From: Catonia carolina
Taxonomy: Eukaryota; Arthropoda; Insecta; Hemiptera; Achilidae
Direction of reading: 5' to 3'
Length of the DNA stretch: 64,000 nt
Assembly (NCBI GenBank): GCA_035578175.1
Contig: JAQMRL010000003.1
Span: 86,964,469 to 87,028,468, forward strand
A model generated the notes under the pieces. It worked only from the letters and a program-made list of their open reading frames with translations, was not told the origin of the DNA and made no database searches. Position numbers and translations under genes: made by a program. This document shows, in pieces, positions 43,707 through 56,009 of the stretch (the stretch's first letter is position 1; every line of letters begins with the position of its first letter).

Positions 43707-44672
43707 GTTTTTACTTTCTCTTGCCTATATGAATATATAGGAAGGAAAGTATTGTTTTCATGTCGATTTTTCGAAATCGTGTTTTCACCGGATCTATACG
43801 TTTTCAGACCCCCTGAACCCAAAAAACATGTTTTTAGCGATTGGTCTGTGTGTGTGTCTGTGTGTGTGTGTGTGTCTGTGTGTGAACAGAATATCTCAAG
43901 AACGAAACATCGTACGAACTTGAAACTTGAAACTTAAGTTACATACCACTACCGGACCCGATACGAACATTTTCATCAAAATCGGTCAACCGGAAGTAGT
44001 AGTTTATTCATGTAATTTTTCACTTTTTTGCGATTTTCTCAAAAACTGGTCCTACGATTTTTTTAAAAATCGCCTCATTTACTCAATTTTTTATTCTCTA
44101 CAAGATAGGGTAGGCGTCATGTTTGCTGAAATTCTGGGTGAGGCTGTTTTCACGTAAAAACGTTGTTTTTTTAAGATTACAGCTTTAATATGCATTTTAG
44201 CGCAAAACTTTATATAATAAAAGTTGTAGAGAATTTAAAATTCTACATCTTTTATTTCAAAAAATGTTTTGTATAACGCTTAGTTTAGCGGTAATTTGCG
44301 ATTTTCTGTTTTTTTCTCACGAAAATGTGTGAAAAATTGATTTTTTTAAGATTTCGGCCTTAGTATGCTTTTTACGACAAAAGTGTATATAATTTAATTT
44401 ATAGAAAATTAAAAGATCTACAACTTTTATTTAAAGCATTTTTCTCTACAGAGCCTAGTTTAGAGAGAAAGAGTGATTTTCCGTATTTCTAAGCCAAACT
44501 GAGGTTGATTTTCATTTTGCATCATTCACTCATGATTAAAATAAGGTTATGTTTTTGAGGTTAGTTTTTTGTTTATTTCTAATATTTTATTAATAATGTT
44601 AGGTTTATTGTTAATTATTTTCATTGGCAAGAGAAAGTTGTGTGAGTGTTTCACACCAGATTTTTTAACATA
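43707..44672 (+). repeat. Repeat E, most complete copy
   Basis: About 966 bp from 'gtttttactttctcttgcc' to 'gtgtttcacaccagatttt'. Contains a GT/TCTG microsatellite at 43845-43882. ACTTTCTCTTGCC at 43713-43725 is the exact inverse of 44626-44638. Non-coding. Class unknown. Confidence 0.88.
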
Positions 44673-46517
44673 TATTTATTTGTGTCTGTACGATGAATTA
44701 CAGTAAAAAATGTGATGAAGGTTATACAAATGATAACATGAACAGCATCAGAAAGTAAACCACCCATTGATGAAGCTTCTTGGTTTTTATTTTACTAATT
44801 CAATTCTGAATCAGTGCATTTTAGTTATATTACAGTCATCTGAATTGGTTTGTTTTATTAATTTTTTATTAGAGTAACAACAAATCTCTGTTCCAAGTTC
44901 TCTTTAGTCTTCTGGGGGGGTTGTCCGGTAACGGTAAAGTGACTGAGCTAATTATCTTAGTTAGTTTTTATGTCCAACTTATTTTATGTGAAAACGTTTA
45001 TAGTATTGATATATTGAGTAGAATACGTAAGGAACTTTCAGGTCATTTTGAATAGTCTCGTTTTTTACGTACCAAGGGGAGTTCATTATAACTCGAAGTA
45101 CTCTGAATTGACAGGACTGTAAGGCAGTAACTTAATAATTTTTATTTCATTTAAAATTGTATGATAATAAATTTAACTACTTTTAATTAGTTTTTCCTTG
45201 TTGTTCGTTTGAAAAATTCACTTATATATTTTTATTTAAAGAAAGGAACAGTGAAATAAGAAGTTACATTTTCATGAAATCATAAACACAATAGAAATTC
45301 ACCATCGAAAGCCTTTCCCTTTATAAAGTAAAAAAAGAAAATGAACGATGGTAAAATATAACGAAATATGTCTTTTGATTTCAACTTAATTCTTGCACAA
45401 GTGCGTTGGAGGCGTGGTGTGGGCGCCATTTAATACTTGACTGTAAAGCGAGTACGCAAGTACTGTTGTTATTTAAAGTAAGTCGAATAAAAGTAACATA
45501 GAGAAATATCTTAACTAGGCCTAAGAAGTGTAGTTTCTTTTACATTGTGCATTATATTATGAGATTATGCAATAACGGTTTAATGAGTCCATGATTACCA
45601 TAGTATTATCATTGTACTTCATACGATAATCTATAACAGTTAGAACAATGTCCGTCGGTATATCTATTGTTTCCATTGAAACCAATAAAAACATTTATTT
45701 AAAATAACAAAACAAATAAGTGAATAGAATACACTAACCCTAATAAGGAAGCAGACATAATATATTTATTAAAATTTTAATAATATTATTATATATAAAA
45801 GTTTAGTCACTACAATAATAAAGCTAATAGAAAAACTATTACATTAAATTATACAAATAAATTCAATATTTATTTTTTTAAATGTTTGTAGCGATTATGG
45901 AAATATTAACACAATAAAATATTTTACGAAATACAGTCATTGTTTTATCAATTTACTTATTTTGTTCAGAATGTACTATTGTAAATATTTTTTTGTTAAA
46001 TTGTAAATAAATATAAAGAAACAATACTTATTCGAATTACTTTTATGGTCAATGCTTGTATGTAACGGTTTAGCACTAACTTTCGTTTATGATACAGTTT
46101 TGTTCTTTAAGGAAAAGATAAATTAATGTTTAAAATCATTTAAACGTGGTGTGGTTGATTTCGTATAGTGAATCACTGGTTAAAACTCAATCAAAATAAT
46201 TAGTTAAATATATTGTTAAGGTAATATTCATTGTTTATTGAATGTTTAAAAGTTTATTGAATTAAAATATTAATATACAAAGTTTATAAAGTTAAATATA
46301 CAAAGTTTATTGAATTAATAAAATATTCATTGTTTATTGAATGATAAATTATAAATCAATGTGATCAGAAATTAAATAAATATGCCCTGCTTTAAAAAAA
46401 AGTAGATAATTCAAAAATTTCCGGTTTCTTATGTTGAAAATTAAAATAAGCAGGCTGGGATATAATTTAAGGAAGATTAAAAATCGGTGTAATGAGACAA
46501 ATTTAGTGCACACCTGG
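44673..46517. other. Intergenic, no gene seen
   Basis: Long AT-rich stretch with no recognisable coding region or family repeat. Confidence 0.5.
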
Positions 46518-46665
46518 TGTGAATCCTGAATCCTGAATCCTGGTTGAGAGGGCTAAGAAGCCCTATGATGGCGACATCGTGTTAAGGAACACCTGGTCGC
46601 TCGGGGAACAATATAACAGAATAATTGCAACCTCAAGAAATTTAGGGGGAATTTTATAGTTCACC
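46518..46665 (-). repeat. Interspersed repeat F
   Basis: Reverse complement of 1326-1470, including the triple CCTGAAT iteration at 46526-46545. Confidence 0.75.
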
Positions 46666-47299
46666 TGGTGTTGTTTATGTTTGAGTCTATTTAAATAAAT
46701 CTGAATAATTCCAGCTGATTAAAATAAATATTTTAAAAAATTATTTAATTTCATTATCAAAATATGGTTACTAGGCAACTAAGAAGAAGAAAGGGCTATT
46801 GTAAATTATTTTAATGGGGCATGAAACCTCAAACTAATAACATGTATTATTTTCAATGTCCCATTCACAAAAATTATTTTAAATATAAATCATAACTATA
46901 ATATGATTTAATTATATCATAATTGTAATATAAGAAAAAGACTCATTTAATAGAAAAACAAATTAATGAATAACTAACAAATAATAAAAATACATGTATA
47001 TTTAACCTACATTTCGAAACAGACACTTTTAAAGATTATAAAAATTAGTATGATGATAATTATAAAGAATATTATGTAATGATGAAACGATAATGAAGAG
47101 ATAGTGAAGTATAATAAAATGTATAATAAGGAATATAACAGTGAAAGTTGTAATTGTAATTATGAACATTGAGTAAATAAAAACCATAATGTGTTAAATG
47201 TAAATAATGTTTTATTGAGTGAGATAAGGGACAAGGTAAATGAAAAATAATAAGATCAAACTATGAAAGCTGATACAACATAAATAAGGAATACAATAT
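46666..47299. other. No gene seen
   Basis: Very AT-rich. Confidence 0.5.
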
Positions 47300-48607
47300 T
47301 AATAAATTACATAGAAAGTCGAACAATTCCTCATGGGACGATACTGTTACCACTACATCGGATCGAGAAAGCTGGAGTGGAATTTTCATGATATCGCACT
47401 TTTGCTGCAGGGAATTATAAAAAGATCATCCAGTACTATCTTCTCCACATTATACTGTTGGGTGTTGAAGTGTGGGCTCTCTAAAACGGCACTGAGAAGA
47501 TTCAGGATTGTGAAACGGGCTGTATCGATTTATTTTGAAAATTTCTTAAAGGGGAGACTGTACTTTGTATCCCGCCAATGTAAAATTTGCTATTTTTAGG
47601 AAATTTTTTATAGGATTGGTAAAAGATAGAGGAATGAAACTTTACATACTATAGGTGTCGGGTTTCTTCTAGAGCTGCTGACATTTTTTCAATTTAATCT
47701 TTGAACCATACCATGTTTTAAAAAATTAAGAATAAGATAAAAATTTTACAAATTGTTTTCCACGTGTTTTGTGTATTACTAATTTTTGGAGCACCTGAGA
47801 AAGTTATAAAAATGTCGGTACATGCGGCTATACAAGATAATTAACTGGTAAAAAATTCAGCCTGGTAAGTTTATTGGTTTCTGAGAAAAATGTACCTTAG
47901 TGTTAAAAATCTAAATTTACGGGAAAAGGTAAGAAACAAGAAGGCACAAATCAAAAACAATATGTACACAAACAAGTAAATTTCCCATCAACAGTTGTTT
48001 TGAAAGCTGAACCAACAGCTGAGAATATTAAAAACCGTGATGCAGATATTTTAAAAACTAAAATTCTCTTTCCACTAAAATAAGCAGTATAAAATTATGA
48101 AAAAATATTCTTTCTTCGTAAACTAATAATTTTTCTGTGTAAACCTGATTAAAACTTAAATTTTTTCATAAAAAAATATTTTTTTGCCGTAATTTCATGT
48201 TAATCTAGGGATAAACTATTAAAAAACATAAAAAACCAAAAATCAAAATTTTGAGTTAAAACCATCGTGCAATCTCCCCTTTTAAGTGGATCATATCACT
48301 AATGAAGTGATCCTTCAGCAAATGGGCTATCAGTCTAAATTATTGTTAAAAATTTAAAAAACTCAAGTTAGAGTACCTTGGATATATCTTGAGACAGAGG
48401 GATTTATAAAAATTTCTTCAAAACACGATTTAGAGTAAGGTTGGAGGCAGTCGAGGACCTGGTAGAAGAATACTCTGCTTCGCTAATCTGAGGAAGTGTT
48501 TAGTGTTAGCTCGGTGAAACTCTTTCAAGTAGCAGTAGAGAAAGTTTGAATTCCCATGATGATCGTAACGGATAAGGCAACTGAAGAAGAAGACGAAGAA
48601 GAATTAA
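47300..48607 (+). mobile_element. LINE 3' end split by a TTAA element
   Basis: Left part (to 47549) encodes STLYCWVLKCGLSKTALRRF; right part (from 48286) resumes with DHITNEVILQQMGYQSKLLL, then PWIYL, SVKLFQVAVEKV and a GAA-rich tail ending ~48603. This is the normal order after the LINE RT domain ('LYG.E.W.LSK...L..FE', 'DHITNEEVL.RMG'). Frameshifts and stops are present. Confidence 0.82.
47550..48281. mobile_element. Non-autonomous TTAA-target element
   Basis: TTAA at 47546-47549 and 48282-48285. Ends are AGGGGAGACTGTAC and, inverted, AAGGGGAGATTGCACG, sharing GGGGAGAYTGYAC. Removing it with one TTAA restores a LINE reading order. The ~730-bp interior is non-coding. Confidence 0.85.
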
Positions 48608-49500
48608 AGTATTAGTACAGTAGGCTTTCCTTATCCGGACTAATTTGAACCGGAGATGACCTGGAAAATTAAAAATCCGGATAAACAAAAAAAAAATAGA
48701 CATTTACACTTTTTTGAACATAAACACACTACAATACGTTTATATACCGCCGCCAGAAGCTACTCTTCTTCTTAATTAACCCTCGATCGAAATTGAACTT
48801 CCGTTCAAAATTTTAATATACAAAACCCTTTTGAGACCAATCTGAACTTTGGTGTCCAGCTCTTTGGAGTAGCGCCAGAGAGTAATTTAATCCGGATAAA
48901 CGAGGTGTGTTAAGTATATTATAAGCTCTAATCAAAGAACTTTGAAGATATCTGTGTTTTGGAAAACTACAAGATTTAAGTTTAAACTTTAATAGGCCAT
49001 ACTTTTCAGACTTTTTAAACCACTAACCTTAACATTTTTCATATTAAAGAAATTTTTTCTAATATCTGCACGTAGGATTCAACAGTTCATAGAATTATTG
49101 AAAATTCCATGTTTATGGGTTTATTAATTATGCAGAATAAATTCTAAACATCCTTTTGGAAAATTTTAAGCCAACATCTTTTGCAGTAATAATAGTAAAA
49201 CGAAAAAATATCTAATAAATGTAATATGTATGCCTACTTGTCAAATAAATTAGAAATATACAGTATACTTAACATTATTTACTGAACTTTAAAAAAAGTT
49301 TAATAATTAGATTGTTTTAAAATTTGTAAGAATTTGGTTTCGTTCTGAACAGCTTAATATTATAATTGCAATAATTTATTCTTTTATCTTTAATTAAAGG
49401 CGTTTATTATCATAAATAAAAGAAGATGACGAGTGTCGAAAGACTTGAAAATGAAAGTGAAATTAAAACAATGAACCCTGGCGGCAAATGGCGAGGCGTT
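48608..49500. other. Upstream of CPF gene 3: no gene seen
   Basis: AT-rich; 49440-49500 becomes GC-richer approaching the promoter. Confidence 0.5.
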
Positions 49501-49560
49501 GGGCTGCACCCTCAAGATGGAGCAAGCATATAAAGGAGATGCACACTCCACAATTTAATC
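49501..49560 (+). promoter_or_regulatory. Promoter of CPF gene 3
   Basis: TATAAAGG at 49529-49536, preceded by GCTGCACCCTCAAGAT (49503-49518), which resembles 35070-35086 in the gene 2 promoter. Start site not resolved; about -30 spacing predicts ~49559, giving a leader near 110 bases. Confidence 0.7.
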
Positions 49561-49668
49561 TTATCTAGAACATCATCTATTACTTGAAACATTTAGTTTC
49601 TCTACGACAAAAAAGTATTTATTTATTTATTTATTCTGTGTATTATAAATTTTTTAAGTGAATTCATT

Positions 49669-49680
49669 ATGGCAATGAAG
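49669..49680 (+). CDS. CPF cuticular protein gene 3, exon 1
   Basis: ATGGCAATGAAG then GTAAGAATAT encodes MAMK at phase 0. Joined to 56495 it gives MAMKIVIVAASVFFGMIDL, a signal peptide. The second in-frame ATG could also serve as start. Intron is 6,814 bp. Confidence 0.85.
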
Positions 49681-49834
49681 GTAAGAATATACTAAATTTA
49701 ATTCTTATAATGAAAAAAAGTAAATTTATTTAATTATTAACCTTATTTAGTCGAAAATGTTCTTAAAAAGTAACGCGAAGAGATTTGTTCAATTAAATTT
49801 TTTTGTAGTAATCGTTACCGTAGCTAGCGTAACT

Positions 49835-50375
49835 TTTTTTCATATAACTTTTTTTAATGCATAATCTGTTGTGTAACAATAAATGCAACTTATCAATTAG
49901 AATTAACACATGAACAAATTACAACCCACTGGTGTAATTATCAAATTATAACATTAAAACATATAAAGTTATACTGCTCTTAATTATTATTTACAATAAA
50001 AATTAGATAGTTAAAAAAACAAATAAAAATAAAATAAAATAACCAGACCTCCTTTAAAACGAAAAAAAACAGAATGAGAAGTAATAAATAATAAGCACAT
50101 GATTCCAAAATGTATGTACACCGAACTTTACAGGAGGTAATTAAAAATTTTCATTCAGTTATTTACACATTTACACCCAAACACGCCAGTCATCTACAGA
50201 ATATTAACATTATAATATTATTTACAATGTAAAATCACACTATCAGAATCGCCCTGGGAAATCCAGTACTGTAGCACGTTTTAGTCTATGAACATCATTG
50301 CTGTTGTCTAAGAGATTCAGTGCTAAGTGATTTACGTGGTTGTTTAGACGTTTGATGTATTTACAACTAAAACTT
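49835..50375 (-). mobile_element. Jockey-type LINE 3' end, copy 1
   Basis: Minus strand from 50375 reads YIKRLNNHVNHLAL (shared with copy 2), then HRLKRATVLDLPGRF-like sequence before a ~430-bp 3' UTR. The coding part ends a Jockey-clade RT protein ('RL..H.N.LA..L.D......RLKR..VLDL'). Truncated at 50375, in intron of CPF gene 3. Confidence 0.78.
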
Positions 50376-50789
50376 CGTTAGTGTAACTTACTATTTTATT
50401 TTTAATATATTAAATCTTTAATAATTATATCCTTTACAATTGAGTAATTAATAAATTGTTATTTAATCATTAAATTTATTATTTAGTTTATATTATACAA
50501 TAAAATTACAATACTTTCACTTAAAATATTTAAAAATTACTCATGTTAAATTAAATTCTTCATAATAACTTAAACATCCCCTACGTGAACGAGATTTTCT
50601 GTCATTTCCATCTCAAGCAAAACCTTCTTGTTAATATTATTCTTCTTATATGCGGTCTGTTTTGGTAAAACTTAGCTGGTAATCCTCAATATCGTGTCGG
50701 ATGGTAAGGCAATGGATAGGGACATGATATAGGTCTTTTTTCGTGTAGGGTCAATTTTAGACCACGTGAGGTAACTTCAGACGTTCTGG
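50376..50789. other. Intron of CPF gene 3: no feature seen
   Basis: AT-rich. Confidence 0.5.
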
Positions 50790-51005
50790 AAGCTCTTTTT
50801 GCAGTCCATATTCTCACCATTCACTGTAGGCTTTTTTCCTTTCTTCTATCCACGCGGTGTTATGTTTTGCTCTTCATGGAAACCTTAAATGTCTATAATT
50901 AGTTGTCTGAATTTGGTTCGGTTCATTTGTTTTCTCAGTTTATTCCGGTTTTCTCAATATCCTTTCTAACTTCTTTAAACCATCGTCATCATTCATTATT
51001 TACTC
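50790..51005 (-). mobile_element. LINE C-terminal fragment
   Basis: Minus strand reads RWFKEVRKDIEKTGI, then in other frames TKFRQL-type sequence and WIEERKKAYSEW, the usual LINE tail order. Several stops. Confidence 0.65.
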
Positions 51006-52169
51006 TATTACAATAAAATAAAAAATTGTATTATATTAAATTAGATGAACGAAAAATTAATGGTTGGTCTTTTAGACCAGTTTTAATCTATATATACATA
51101 AAAAACTAAATTGTATCTTGAAAAGAACGTTCGTTACAATACTAGTAAACTAGTCCGTTTCTTCGCATTTTGTTTAACAAACTGCATACTCTTTATTTTT
51201 AAGGGTTTAAGTTGAAGTATCTGATGAGACGTGTAGGGTATCACCCGCTTGACTTTCATTAAAACGTTGTAAACTACGTTTTTAAAATACAATAATTACA
51301 CAACCATTTACTGATACCTTATTTGGAGATAAATAACTTAATTATTTAACTTAAAAGATCATTTTAAAATCTATTCATGTAAAAATTAATAAAATGATTA
51401 ATTAACCACATGCTCAAGTTTATTTTCCTCAACTATAGTACAATATATTTTTTTGAATTATTACAAAATAATTACGTCCTATTCATACAATAATAAGGTT
51501 AATATATATCAATGTCATTTAAATCTCTTAACCAGTTTTAATAGATATTTTGTCAATGTAGTTAAATATTACAAAAATAAATATGTCTCATAATTATATC
51601 AACTGTTATAATCGTGTGATAGTCACATGAAACATAATTTTCATCTTAAAATTTAAAATATTGCAGAACTTATAGAACGATTAAATGGATATTTTTTATA
51701 AAAATTCAAAATAATCAAGGTACTCCAAGGCTAGTAATTTAATTGTCTCTAGTGCTTGTGGTAGGTAGTAAATCTGATGAAGCTATCTGAAACTAATTCA
51801 CAAATTCTTTCTCTGAACAAAGTTTACAAGGAAGGAAAATGTTTTATGTAGACCACCTCGTCATTAAATAAATAAGATTAAATTGAATAGAACAGATATA
51901 AGATTACCAAAAATATAATACAGCTATAATATAGTATTTTTTCGATGAAAATTTACACTCTTCAATCTTTTAAACGAACTTAATTTTATGAAAGCCTTCG
52001 GATCAGCGTGGAAGTCCTTTCAATAGTTTAGGACACCAGTTGGTTGAACGATTCGTATTGATAACTAGCTGATGATAGCCGCAAAAGAAACAAACACCAA
52101 GTGTTATTTTTATAATCCATATTATTTTATTCTGGTTAAAAATTCAGTTATCAAATTGGGTGGATGTTT
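51006..52169. other. Intron of CPF gene 3: no feature seen
   Basis: AT-rich, nothing recognised. Confidence 0.5.
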
Positions 52170-52905
52170 TTTTTCTGTCATATAACTTACTTTTAATGTA
52201 TAATCTGTTATATAACTATAAATGCAACTTATCGATTAAATTTAACTCATGAAAAATTACAACCCACTGGTGTAATTAACAAATTATAGCATTCAACATA
52301 ATTATACTATTCTTAATAAAAAGCACTGTCTAATTTTGATTGTAAATAATAATAATTATTATTTACATTAATAATAATAATTATTATTTACAATCAAAAT
52401 TTGACAGTGCTTTTTTAAATAAATAAAAAACAAAAATAAATAAAAAAATAACAAAAACCTCCTTTAAAACGAAAAAAACAAATTGAGAAGTAATAAATAA
52501 TAAGCACATGATTCTGAAATATAATTATGTACACCTAACTTTACTGGAGATAATTAAAAATGTTCATTCAGTTATTTACAACATTCACACTCAAACACGA
52601 CAGTCATCTACAGAATATTAACATTATATTATTTACAACTATATATTATTTTACAATATTATTTAAAATCACACTATCAGAATCGCCCTGGGAGATCCAG
52701 TACTGTAGCACGTTTTAGCCTATGGACATCATTACTGTTGTCTGAAAGATTCAGTGCTAAGTGATTTACGTGGTTGTTTAGACGTTTGATGTATTTACAA
52801 CTGAAACTTCCTATTTCTTCTCGTACCGTCTGCACATTCATATCACGCTGTATATCGGCGTTGGTAATATACCACGGTGCATTTTCAAAAAATAATATGG
52901 GTGGA
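52170..52905 (-). mobile_element. Jockey-type LINE 3' end, copy 2
   Basis: Longer copy of the element at 49835. Minus strand from ~52885 reads APWYITNADIQRDMNVQTV, EEIGSFSCKYIKRLNNHVNH, LALNLSDNSNDVHRLKRATV and LDLPGRF before a stop near 52690. This is the C-terminus of a Jockey-clade RT. The 3' UTR contains the palindrome at 52317-52416. Confidence 0.85.
52317..52416. repeat. ~100-bp near-perfect palindrome
   Basis: Arms of about 45 bases starting TAAAAAGCACTGTC and ending GACAGTGCTTTTT, containing ATTTTGATTGTAAATAATAA and its inverse, with almost no loop. Copy 1 of the LINE (49977-50020) has only one arm. Confidence 0.92.
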
Positions 52906-53802
52906 TGTTTTCAAAAAAAATATTTTGTAATAAAAAGCTTACAATAGTTTTATGAAATTAATTTACGTAACTGATGCCTTCTTGAACACTGTAATCATTT
53001 ATATATATATTTTTTATTAATAAAATTTTATTGCATAAATAGAACGAAAATTAATACACTAGATCAGCTGAAACAATAATATCAAATTATATACTGCAGA
53101 ATATAACGTAGTACGTACGACCTTTACTGACCCTGTAATATATTTCGCTATATAATTTAATTTGAAAAATTTAAATGCCGAAACTTAATAATATGTTAAT
53201 TTTATGGTACGTTTAATATTATTTTATTTAAATTATATGGTAGATTTTTATTTATATTTAAATAATTAACGCTTTAAAATAAAAAATTGAGATAATGTGT
53301 GTGCAAATTAAAATAATTTTTTTTACGATTTCATTGTCTTCAATAAAATAAACATAAAGATTGTTTTATGTTTTGTATTTAATTCTTAAGAAAAAAATGT
53401 ATTATTTTAATCTTATAATTTTGTTTTATTAACAGCAATATCTACACACTGTTCTGGTATAGAACAGTAAATAGACTTTATAAGAAACCATGTAAAGGTA
53501 TCTCCCAGTGAAGCATATCTTTAAAAATAAATAACTAGGCCTACTGTTCACAGTTTGATATTTATTACAAAAATATTATGAAACTAAATTTAAAAAAACA
53601 GAGGTAATTATTATACCTCACAGAGTTACAAAAACAGAGGTAATAAATTATTGAACAAATAAATCCGCTGGATTTCTCCGTTGTTGTCGTAATCTTCGTT
53701 TTATACTGCTGTTATCCAATAAATTTATGTTGAACAAAATTTTGAAATTTCTTCTTACCTTCAATAAAGTATAATTTTGTGTAAATAATATGTGACTTTT
53801 CT
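52906..53802. other. Intron of CPF gene 3: no feature seen
   Basis: AT-rich, nothing recognised. Confidence 0.5.
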
Positions 53803-53976
53803 TTTAGTTTATTTAAAGTCGCATTAACTGTTTGGTTATTAGCGACTACAGTAGATTATGTATCAAGAACAGTGGGTTTGCACTGGTGAAAATTTTCACA
53901 TCCTAGGTGGGAATCGAATCCGGAACCTCCACGTTGTAGGCTAGCGCGCTAACCACAATGCTATGAAGGCGGCCAA
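53803..53976 (-). mobile_element. SINE A
   Basis: Reverse strand has 'ggccgccttcatagcattgt', B-box-like 'ggattcgattccc' and the tail 'cagttaatgcgactttaaa'. Confidence 0.85.
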
Positions 53977-54242
53977 TCTATGACTTTGAACACCACATTT
54001 TCATATAAACAACAATTTTATAGACATTTACATAAAATTAAAATGTATTAGACGAAAACTGTTACAGCATTTTTGAAGGAAACCTTTGGTTTTTAATCAA
54101 AGAAGTTTTATTCATTCATTTTTAATTAATTTCTTAAACTATTATTGTTTTAAAAGTTAGGGTAATTTTTATTCAAATTTATTAGATCTAAAAAGATTTC
54201 TGCTACAAAGCGAGTCCACCCTGATTTTTTCAGTGGTTTTTT

Positions 54243-54486
54243 TAAAATACATAATGCAAGCAAGTTGCAATCTCTTCAATTTAAGAACAATGACCAACCC
54301 CATGACCCAGTGAGATGAGGATGATGTGTATGACGTGTAAATTATGTGTAGTCTGGTACAGACTCGGGTCGACTTGGTTGATTGAACCCAAATCATCAAA
54401 GTATACCGGTAACCTCTGTCTACTATTCAAATCCGTATAAAAGTACAGTAACTACCTCTTCCTTTATTCTCATCCTTTACTAGGAT
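54243..54486 (-). mobile_element. SINE C, head-truncated
   Basis: Reverse strand from 'aaaatcctagtaaaggatg' through 'ggttaccggtatactttg' to 'caacttgcttgcattatg'. Confidence 0.85.
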
Positions 54487-54649
54487 TTTAACCACATCTC
54501 ATCTTGTTTTAAATTTAAAATTAAATTAAATTTATGTATTTTTTGTGTTATTTCATACAACTTAAATAAATTAAACATTAAAACCTTTATAATCTTTATA
54601 AACTTATAAATTTTTACATTTTTTATTGACCCACCGGGTTGGTCTAGAG

Positions 54650-55414
54650 CAGTGGTTCCCAACCCGCAGTGGTCTGCGGACCACTCAGCCTGAAAGTGAA
54701 CTACCACTCACCACCCATTACATTATTGTATATATCTTATCAGTTGTAACCAAATTAAAAGGTGATTAAATAAAACAAATTTTCAGAAACAAACTATTAT
54801 TAGTAATTAAGAAACTATTATTACAAACATATAATTGTTATTTTCAGAAAGTAGGGTAGGCCTACATTGTACATCACAAAAAGTAAAATATGTTAATTGT
54901 AAATTGTCTTTTAATTAAATAAGGAATACAGAATTTACGTAGTCGAAATAACAATGAAAATTAAAAAATGAATTAAAAATGAAATAAAAATTTCAATGCG
55001 ACTTTTGTGCACGAATCTTTCTGACTAGCTGAGGAATTCTACGTTTTAGGCTCTTGCTAAGAGCTACTCTCAAATCACTGCTTACACTTAGCCGATTTCG
55101 AAGTTTGTTTTTAATTAACAATAAACTAGAGAACCCCTGCTCACACAAATAAGGGGTTGAAAAAAAATCATAAGATACCGCAAAGCTACTTGCCGAATCT
55201 TGGGAAAGCCCAGGGCTTCCTTACACAACTCTTCTACCTTTACTTAATCTGAATCTTGAATGTATTACTTAAACTTGTTCAATGAAAATCGTAGCTTTGA
55301 TTTAATCACGGGAAAATATTACTTTTTTATAAGTAGTCACCGGACTCTCACGGACCACCCTGAAGGCTCTCACGGACCACCTTTGGTCCGCGGACCACCG
55401 GTTGGGAAACACTG
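54650..55414 (-). mobile_element. hAT element 1, with transposase remnant
   Basis: Ends CAGTGGTTCCCAACC and GGTTGGGAAACACTG (54650-54664, 55400-55414); 8-bp target duplication GTCTAGAG at 54642-54649 and 55415-55422. Minus strand ~55220 to 54993 encodes a hAT C-terminal region: SYDFFSTPYLCEQGFSSLLL, IKNKLRNRLSVSSDLRVALS, then a basic tail and a stop at 54993-54995. Internally deleted (765 bp), so non-autonomous. Confidence 0.93.
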
Positions 55415-55422
55415 GTCTAGAG

Positions 55423-56009
55423 CATTGATTCTCAACCTTTTTTGCTCCGCACCCCCCCCCCAGACAGTGAAAATAAATATAATTAATATTTCGCGCGACC
55501 CCTCCCCCCCCGATAATAATAGTAAGCTAAGCCTTACTTTTTTTTGGTTTAAAGTCCGACTGTTCCGCAATTACTGTTAATGCAGACGGTGAAGGATAAA
55601 ATGAGTTTTTGTAACGTATGAAAATATTCCGTGCCTGAATGGGATTCGAACCCAAGACCGCATGATGAGAGGCGAGCACTAATAGTAAGCCTTACTATTA
55701 ATAATTGAATTTTGACTGTAATTATAAAAAATGTAAAAGGGTTTTCCTCTATCACTCGAGAACAATTTACTTTTATATGTTTCTAACGAAGATCCACGTA
55801 TGAAGAAAATTTTAAATGAAAAAATGCAACCATCACATTAATAATTAATTTCTTTTCTTTACAAGTAGGTGTAGCCTATTTATTGCGGGTAAAATTTTTT
55901 AAGCAAGTTTATAATAAATGATTTTTTTCTCATAAAATGATTAAATGATTTCATTATTGTTTCGCGACCCCCTATGATATCACCACGACTTCCAGGTTGA
56001 GAATTACTA
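55423..56009. mobile_element. hAT element 2, non-autonomous
   Basis: Ends CATTGATTCTCAACC and GGTTGAGAATTACTA (12 of 15 inverted matches); flanked by GTCTAGAG (55415-55422) and ATCTAGAG (56010-56017). Contains C-runs, 'cgcgaccccc' motifs near both ends and an inserted SINE B. Confidence 0.88.
55538..55679 (-). mobile_element. SINE B, 5'-truncated, nested in hAT element 2
   Basis: Reverse strand starts 'gtgctcgcctctcatcatg' (A box lost) and ends 'cagtcggactttaaacc'. Flanked by TAATAGTAAG...CCTTAC at 55517-55537 (4 extra bases) and 55680-55695. Confidence 0.88.

Noticed and set aside
55260..55580. Overlapping frames on both strands at 55260-55580
   Set aside because: They cross the junction of two hAT elements and the C-rich terminus of the second; not coding.
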